NCBI GenBank assembly: GCA_017964755.1
Contig: JAGCRI010000066.1
Span: 1 to 13,174 of the forward strand
Direction of reading: 5' to 3'
Origin: Bacteroidales bacterium
GTDB lineage: Bacteria; Bacteroidota; Bacteroidia; Bacteroidales; WCHB1-69
Length of the DNA stretch: 13,174 nt
The position numbers were made by a program, and so were the translations under genes. Shown piece after piece: positions 9,564-13,174 of the stretch. A model generated the notes under the pieces. The model was not told where the DNA came from. It ran no database searches and saw nothing but the letters and a program-made list of their open reading frames with translations. The number at the start of each line of letters is the position of its first letter. Position 1 is the first letter of the stretch.

Positions 9564-10010
9564 TTAATTTTCGAAAGGATTTGTACCACCTTTTACATTG
9601 ATGCCCATACTGCGGGCGGTGCCTGCCACCATGCTCATTGCCGACTCGACCACGAAGCAGTTCAAGTCGTTCATTTTGTTTTCGGCGATAGTGCGCACCT
9701 GATCCCAAGTGACTGTGGCAACCTTGCTACGGTTTGGTTCGGCAGATCCTTTCTGAATTTTTGCTGCTTCAATAAGTTGGACAGCGACAGGAGGGGTCTT
9801 GGTGACGAAGTCAAACGACTTGTCCTTGTAAACAGTGATGATGACAGGTATTATCTTACCGGCCTGATCCTGCGTACGCGCATTGAACTGTTTACAAAAC
9901 TCCATGATGTTCACGCCCTTGGAACCGAGAGCCGGACCAACTGGCGGAGCCGGATTAGCAGCACCTCCCTTGATCTGTAACTTAATAAGTCCTGCTACTT
10001 CTTTTGCCAT
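9564..10010 (-). CDS. rplK: 50S ribosomal protein L11
   Basis: Large-subunit protein at the GTPase-associated centre, 148 aa. It binds the thiostrepton-sensitive region of 23S rRNA beside L10-L12. The N-terminal domain shows the proline-rich NPAPPVGPALGS motif at 19-30 followed by GVNIMEFCKQFN, and the C-terminal RNA-binding domain shows MNDLNCF and the glycine/serine-rich AGTARSMGI near the end. Prolines P22 and P23, the positions linked with thiostrepton or micrococcin response in other species, are the normal residues. It starts 45 bases after the nusG stop, with an A-rich run before the ATG and no Shine-Dalgarno. Confidence 0.99.
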   Translation of the reverse strand: MAKEVAGLIKLQIKGGAANPAPPVGPALGSKGVNIMEFCKQFNARTQDQAGKIIPVIITVYKDKSFDFVTKTPPVAVQLIEAAKIQKGSAEPNRSKVATVTWDQVRTIAENKMNDLNCFVVESAMSMVAGTARSMGINVKGGTNPFEN

Positions 10011-10055
10011 TTTGTTTTACTTTTTTTTGATTTGTAACTGTTTTTGTTTTTAGCA

Positions 10056-10607
10056 TCATGCCTTTTCAACCTGCAGGAACTTCAGTTCAACTGGAGTGCT
10101 GCGCCCGAAGATTTTCACCGTAATCTTCAAAGTCATCTTCTCGGTGTTTATCTCCTCGATAATCCCGTTGAATGAGTTGAAAGGTCCATCAATGATTTTC
10201 ACCTCCTCGCCCGGCACGAATGTCGTAACGAACTTCTCGTCTGCTCCAGAAAACTCGTCAATGTCTGTCAGAAGCCTCTTGACCTCTTCTGGTCTCAGAG
10301 CGACAGGCGGATCGGTCTTTTTCTTGCAGCCTACGAAGCCCAGCACACCTGGCACATTTTGCAATACAGATATCACCTTCTCCAGCATTATAGCCTCAAC
10401 ATAGATATAACCGGGGAAACGAACTATCTCCTTGCTCACCTTTTTGCCGTTGCGCGTGGTCATGGTCTTTTCAGTAGGAACAAGAACACGTGTGACAAAA
10501 TCCTTCATAAACGAAAGTTCTATCTCACTGTCAATGTTCTGTTTCACTTTCTTCTCAGAACCTGTTACAGTTCGGATAACATACCATTTCTTTTCTAATT
10601 CAGCCAT
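10056..10607 (-). CDS. nusG: Transcription termination/antitermination factor NusG
   Basis: General elongation factor that binds the beta' clamp of RNA polymerase and links it to Rho or to ribosomal protein S10, 183 aa. The N-terminal NGN domain occupies about residues 5-115, with KWYVIRTVTGSEKKV at 7-21 and FPGYIYV at 64-70. The C-terminal KOW domain begins VPGEEVKIIDGPF at 131 and ends at 183. There is no large extra insertion, so it looks like ordinary NusG rather than a specialised UpxY/RfaH-type paralogue of Bacteroides capsule loci; the secE-nusG-rplK context supports this. It lies 43 bases after secE. Confidence 0.98.
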   Translation of the reverse strand: MAELEKKWYVIRTVTGSEKKVKQNIDSEIELSFMKDFVTRVLVPTEKTMTTRNGKKVSKEIVRFPGYIYVEAIMLEKVISVLQNVPGVLGFVGCKKKTDPPVALRPEEVKRLLTDIDEFSGADEKFVTTFVPGEEVKIIDGPFNSFNGIIEEINTEKMTLKITVKIFGRSTPVELKFLQVEKA

Positions 10608-10650
10608 AGCAAAGCGTGTTGACGGAATGATTACTAATAATATTGAAAGA

Positions 10651-10839
10651 TTAGACAGCCGGGAAAAGGAATGACATTCCCGAGTTGAAGATGAAGTCCA
10701 TCAATAATACAATAAGTATTATAATTAGGGATGCAATGGACACAACCACAACGCTATTTTGAAGTTCCTTAGCTGACGGCCATGACACTTTGTGTACCAA
10801 TTCGTCATAAGTCTCTTTAAAATAATTCACTATTTTCAT
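10651..10839 (-). CDS. secE: Preprotein translocase subunit SecE
   Basis: Small membrane subunit that clamps SecY in the Sec translocon, 62 aa, the short single-helix form found in most bacteria. A cytoplasmic amphipathic N-terminus (MKIVNYFKETYDELVHK) leads into the family signature VSWPS at 18-22, then one hydrophobic membrane segment at about 28-51 rich in V, I and L, and a short outer tail ending FLFPAV. It is the first gene of the block and its ATG follows an A-rich sequence. Many Bacteroidales place a tRNA-Trp gene and tuf just before secE; neither is seen here. Confidence 0.97.
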   Translation of the reverse strand: MKIVNYFKETYDELVHKVSWPSAKELQNSVVVVSIASLIIILIVLLMDFIFNSGMSFLFPAV

Positions 10840-11050
10840 CTTTCTGATATTTTTCTGGTTAATGTTTCTTTTATTTTTTCTTTTCTATTCAATTTTTATT
10901 CCAAATTGGAAGTTTTTTTTTCTTTTTTTACACCCTTTTTATAAGCCCTCTCCACCGCCTCATTTCAAAGCACAATTTTAAATATCTGTAAATCAATAAT
11001 TTACATAACATTACTTTTTATCCGCCTTTTCCGTCAAATTCATATTCAAA
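10840..11050 (-). other. Long AT-rich leader of the secE operon
   Basis: If transcription starts a few bases after the TATATTTG element, the mRNA has about 210 nt before secE. No tRNA or normal-length gene is present. Two very short ORFs lie in it on the minus strand: 11043-11011 (MNLTEKADKK) just after the predicted start site, and 10963-10928 (MRRWRGLIKRV, four of eleven residues arginine). The second overlaps the only G-rich stretch of the leader, a purine-rich island at about 10945-10962. The part nearest secE (10860-10930) is almost pure A with some G on the sense strand. Only short, weak hairpins were found. Leader length depends on the predicted promoter and is inference. Confidence 0.4.
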
Positions 11051-11057
11051 AAGCGTG

Positions 11058-11088
11058 CAAATATAGAAAAAAAGTTTTACAAAATCAA
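11058..11088 (-). promoter_or_regulatory. Bacteroidetes-type promoter for the secE-nusG-rpl-rpoBC operon
   Basis: On the minus strand, TATATTTG (11065-11058) matches the Bacteroidetes -7 consensus TAnnTTTG exactly. A TTG (11088-11086) within TATTG lies 20 bases upstream, as expected for the -33 element. The flanks are very AT-rich. It is correctly oriented and is the only full match upstream of secE, so it is the best candidate for the main promoter of the block. Confidence 0.65.
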
Positions 11089-11136
11089 TAGAGGAAAAAA
11101 AATGTTTTTCCCGATAAAAAATTCAAAAATTTATTG

Positions 11137-11144
11137 TATGTTTG
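11137..11144 (+). promoter_or_regulatory. Candidate -7 element for the TM1266-hydG operon
   Basis: TATGTTTG on the plus strand matches TAnnTTTG and lies 74 bases before the ATG of the TM1266-family gene. No clear TTTG is found about 20 bases upstream (only T-runs around 11105-11109), so the -33 half is weak. That could mean an activator is needed, or that the match is chance in AT-rich DNA. It lies about 50-70 bases from the divergent secE promoter. Confidence 0.45.
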
Positions 11145-11218
11145 TAGCGACTGAGAAACGGATTTTATCTTTTTCAAAGTCTTGATGATATTATTCTAAT
11201 CCAAAAGACAACAAACTG

Positions 11219-11476
11219 ATGGAGAAGCGTTTAGGGCTGATAGCCATAGTCATTTCAGACAGGGAGAGTGTTAACCGTGTAAACGAGTTAATCTCAAAAT
11301 TTTCCGATATTTTCATTGCAAGGCAGGGCATTCCGATGCACGAGCGCGGTTTGTCGTTCATTTCGTTAGTCGTTGACGCTGAGATGAACCGCATCAACAA
11401 TTTCACAGGCAATATGGGAAGAATTTCCGGAGTGGAGGTCAAGACTATTTTCACAAAGAGTGATAATCATAATTAA
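11219..11476 (+). CDS. TM1266-family small protein, putative iron-only hydrogenase system regulator
   Basis: An 85-residue protein of the small ACT/ferredoxin-like-fold family typified by Thermotoga maritima TM1266. Family members sit beside the [FeFe]-hydrogenase maturases hydE, hydF and hydG and are annotated as a putative regulator; no biochemical role is firmly assigned that I know of. Seen here: a first strand RLGLIAIVISDRESV (4-18), a helix VNRVNELISKF, the typical ARQGIP (34-39) and ERGLSFISLVVDA (42-54), and the end GRISGVEVKTIFTK (67-80), which match my recollection of the family. There is no DNA-binding domain, so direct regulation would need a partner or effector. It is the first gene of a two-gene operon; hydG starts 28 bases after its stop. 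The ATG at 11219 is the natural start, as the family begins MEKR. Confidence 0.88.
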   Translation: MEKRLGLIAIVISDRESVNRVNELISKFSDIFIARQGIPMHERGLSFISLVVDAEMNRINNFTGNMGRISGVEVKTIFTKSDNHN

Positions 11477-11504
11477 TCAAATAACAATATAATACGTTTG
11501 AAAA

Positions 11505-12908
11505 ATGAACATTGAAGAAAGAAACAAGAATTTCATTGACAGAGAAAAACTCTATTCAATGCTTGAAGGTGCGGCGCCGACTTCAGAGGAGCTGCAAAAG
11601 ATTTTGGACAAGGCGAAAAAGTTGAAGGGCCTTTCGTTGGAAGACGTGGCGCAACTTCTTCGCGTTGAGGATTATTCTGAAATCAAAAAGATAATGGAAA
11701 CGGCACATTTCGTCAAAGAGAGCATTTACGGCAAGCGGCTTGTGCTCTTCGCTCCGGTTTACACGGGCAACGTATGTGTGAACAACTGTGTCTATTGCGC
11801 ATTCCGCCGCGACAACAAGAAAATTGTACGTAAAGTACTGAATATGGACGAGATAGAACAAGAGACGCGCATACTTCTGCGTGACGGTCACAAGCGCATA
11901 CTACTCATCTGCGGTGAGAGTCCGCGCAACGACATAAACTATATCTGCGAAGCAATCCGCCGCACCTATTCGGTGCGAGAGGGCAACAGCAACGTCCGCC
12001 GTATCAATGTTGAGCTGGCACCGATGTCCGTTGAGGATTTCCGCCGTCTGAAAGATGAACACATCGGCACTTACGTCTGCTTCCAAGAGACTTACGACCC
12101 GATTCTCTACAAAGAATACCATCCGGCCGGCAGCCCCAAAGCCGACTACGAAAACCGTCTGCTGGTTATGGACCGCGCCATGGAAGGCGGAATCAACGAT
12201 GTGGGTCTTGGCGTGCTGTTCGGTCTCGCTGATTATCGTTTTGAGATATTGGCACTCATGGAGCACGCGAACCATCTTGAGAGAGCTTTTGGCTGCGGGC
12301 CACACACAATCAGCTTCCCGCGTATCGAGCCCGCCGAAGGTGCACCGCTGCCGGACAATATCCCGCACAAAGTCTCCGATGAAGATTTCAAGAAAATAAT
12401 CGCCATCATCCGCATAGCCCTGCCATACACCGGCATAATACTGAGCACGCGCGAAAACGATGACATGCGTACAGAGCTTTTCAACTATGGAATCAGCCAG
12501 ATTTCAGCGGGCTCGCGCACAAACCCCGGCGCATACAGCGATGAGGCCGAGAAATCGGGCAGCCAATTCTCTCTTGGCGACCACCGCTCACTCGATGAGG
12601 TCATTTCCAGCATGATCGACAGCGGCTATATTCCATCGTTCTGCACGGGCTGCTACCGCAAAGGACGTGTCGGCGCAGATTTCATGGACTTGGCAAAACC
12701 AGGGCTCATCAAACAATACTGCCTGCCAAATGCGATGTTCACGTTCAAGGAGTATCTGATGGACTTCGCTTCGGAGGAGACCCGCAAAAAAGGGTTGGCA
12801 CTCATTGACAAGATGTTGGAAAACGACATTCCTGCAGGCAACCACAAGGAAAAAGTCCGCGAAAACCTTGCCAAAGTCGGTGAAGGGCAGCGCGACATCT
12901 ATTTCTGA
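11505..12908 (+). CDS. hydG: [FeFe]-hydrogenase H-cluster radical SAM maturase HydG
   Basis: Cytoplasmic radical SAM tyrosine lyase, 467 aa, full length. HydG cleaves tyrosine to p-cresol and dehydroglycine and turns the latter into CO and CN- on an auxiliary iron-sulfur cluster, supplying the Fe(CO)2CN unit of the H-cluster. The SAM-cluster motif CX3CX2C is C91, C95 and C98 (CVNNCVYC). The C-terminal motif CX2CX22C (C380, C383, C406; CTGCYRKGR), which binds the auxiliary cluster, separates HydG from the related thiamine enzyme ThiH. GCGPHTISFPRIEPAEG and SAGSRTNPG in the barrel are also HydG-like. It follows the TM1266-family gene by 28 bases and is closed by a strong terminator. HydE, HydF and the hydrogenase are not in the window, so they must lie elsewhere for HydG to be useful. 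Confidence 0.96.
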   Translation: MNIEERNKNFIDREKLYSMLEGAAPTSEELQKILDKAKKLKGLSLEDVAQLLRVEDYSEIKKIMETAHFVKESIYGKRLVLFAPVYTGNVCVNNCVYCAFRRDNKKIVRKVLNMDEIEQETRILLRDGHKRILLICGESPRNDINYICEAIRRTYSVREGNSNVRRINVELAPMSVEDFRRLKDEHIGTYVCFQETYDPILYKEYHPAGSPKADYENRLLVMDRAMEGGINDVGLGVLFGLADYRFEILALMEHANHLERAFGCGPHTISFPRIEPAEGAPLPDNIPHKVSDEDFKKIIAIIRIALPYTGIILSTRENDDMRTELFNYGISQISAGSRTNPGAYSDEAEKSGSQFSLGDHRSLDEVISSMIDSGYIPSFCTGCYRKGRVGADFMDLAKPGLIKQYCLPNAMFTFKEYLMDFASEETRKKGLALIDKMLENDIPAGNHKEKVRENLAKVGEGQRDIYF

Positions 12909-12937
12909 CAATTTGATTTAATGGTAATATTTTGGAT

Positions 12938-12967
12938 AATTGCGGGCGCAGCAATGCGTCCGCAATT
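12938..12967 (+). terminator. Intrinsic terminator after hydG
   Basis: A 13-bp stem (12938-12950 with 12955-12967) has one G-T wobble, a GCAA tetraloop of the stabilising GNRA type, and a following T-rich run ATTATTTTT (to about 12973). It lies 29 bases after the hydG stop and marks the end of the TM1266-hydG transcript. Confidence 0.9.
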
Positions 12968-12992
12968 ATTTTTGCGAATTGTGGAGTAAAAA

Positions 12993-13021
12993 AATAGAGG
13001 CCCGCATAACGAACCTCTATT
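12993..13021 (-). terminator. Terminator of the convergent gene at the right edge
   Basis: An 8-bp stem AATAGAGG/CCTCTATT (12993-13000 with 13014-13021) has a 13-base loop. Read on the minus strand it is followed by a run of seven Ts (12994-12988), the signature of an intrinsic terminator in that direction. It lies 42 bases after the stop of the minus-strand gene ending at 13064. With the hydG terminator it forms a back-to-back pair. Confidence 0.75.
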
Positions 13022-13063
13022 CTTTTCAATCAATTTCTTTTATCGGAAATCCTGTCCGCAAAA

Positions 13064-13174
13064 TTATTCTTTCGTCTCTTTTGCAGCTGGTTTTTCAGCT
13101 TTTGCTGTTTTCTTTGCGGCGGGTTTCTTCGCTGCAGTCTTTTTCTTTGCAGGAGCTGCTTTCTCTTCTTCGCC
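13064..13174 (-). CDS. C-terminal tail of an unidentified Lys/Ala-rich protein (5' end outside window)
   Basis: Only the last 36 codons plus a TAA stop are inside the window. The peptide begins GEEEKAAPAKKK, continues with repeats of the type KK-P/T-AA, and ends AAKETKE. It is low-complexity, strongly basic overall with acidic ends, and surely disordered. Such tails occur on several bacterial nucleic-acid-binding proteins, for example the extended C-termini of some Bacteroidetes ribosomal proteins, HU or histone-H1-like proteins, and topoisomerase I. The visible part has no folded domain to decide between them. That it is a real gene end is supported by the intrinsic terminator 42 bases downstream on the same strand and by the open frame to the edge. 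Confidence 0.7.
   Translation of the reverse strand, partial: GEEEKAAPAKKKTAAKKPAAKKTAKAEKPAAKETKE

Noticed and set aside
10902..10930. TTCCA/TGGAA hairpin followed by a T-run on the plus strand, like a terminator
   Set aside because: The stem is only about 5 bp and no plus-strand gene ends there; the T-run is the complement of the A-rich secE leader.
11493..11500. TACGTTTG just before hydG, matching the -7 consensus
   Set aside because: No -33 partner, and it would start transcription at or beyond the ATG; in AT-rich DNA a match to TAnnTTTG is easily chance. An internal leaderless promoter is not excluded.
11505..12908. ThiH (thiamine tyrosine lyase) as an alternative identity
   Set aside because: The C-terminal CX2CX22C motif and the TM1266-family neighbour identify HydG.
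1..13174. CRISPR arrays, insertion sequences, phage genes, att sites or defence genes
   Set aside because: No spaced direct repeats, transposase-like frames or terminal inverted repeats were seen; nearly all the sequence is accounted for by conserved genes.

Overview
The window reads as a conserved housekeeping segment from an anaerobic member of the Bacteroidetes, probably Bacteroidales. Three things point there: RpoB and RpoC resemble Bacteroides-type subunits (RpoB about 1266 aa), the genes lack clear Shine-Dalgarno sequences and have A-rich start contexts instead, and the two best promoter candidates carry the Bacteroidetes -7 element TAnnTTTG. No species can be named from the sequence alone.

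Minus strand, 10839 down to 1: one uninterrupted transcription/translation block in the order secE, nusG, rplK, rplA, rplJ, rplL, rpoB, rpoC. The gaps are 20-56 bases except for 163 bases between rplL and rpoB, which hold a perfect 13-bp hairpin. That hairpin sits where other bacteria place an attenuator or RNA-processing site that lowers RNA polymerase output relative to ribosomal stalk proteins. rpoC runs off the left edge; 1289 codons are present and roughly the last 140 are missing. rpoB appears to start at TTG.

Centre, 10840-11218: a 379-base AT-rich divergent intergenic region with no gene of normal size. It holds a good Bacteroidetes-type promoter for the secE operon, a long (about 210 nt) leader with two very short ORFs and one G-rich purine island, and a second -7-like element facing the plus-strand genes. 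I find no tRNA-Trp or tuf ahead of secE.

Plus strand, 11219-12908: a two-gene operon with a TM1266-family small ACT-like protein (the 'iron-only hydrogenase system regulator' family) and hydG, the radical SAM tyrosine lyase that makes the CO and CN- ligands of the [FeFe]-hydrogenase H-cluster. hydE, hydF and the hydrogenase structural gene are not here. A strong intrinsic terminator follows hydG. A second hairpin, with its T-run on the minus strand, ends a convergent gene of which only a 36-residue Lys/Ala/Pro-rich tail (13064-13174) is visible.

I see no mobile element, CRISPR array, phage gene or defence system, and nothing that amounts to a new biological system. The observations most worth a second look are the rplL-rpoB hairpin, the TTG start of rpoB, two substitutions around the rifampicin pocket of RpoB, the secE-operon leader, and the isolated TM1266-hydG pair.
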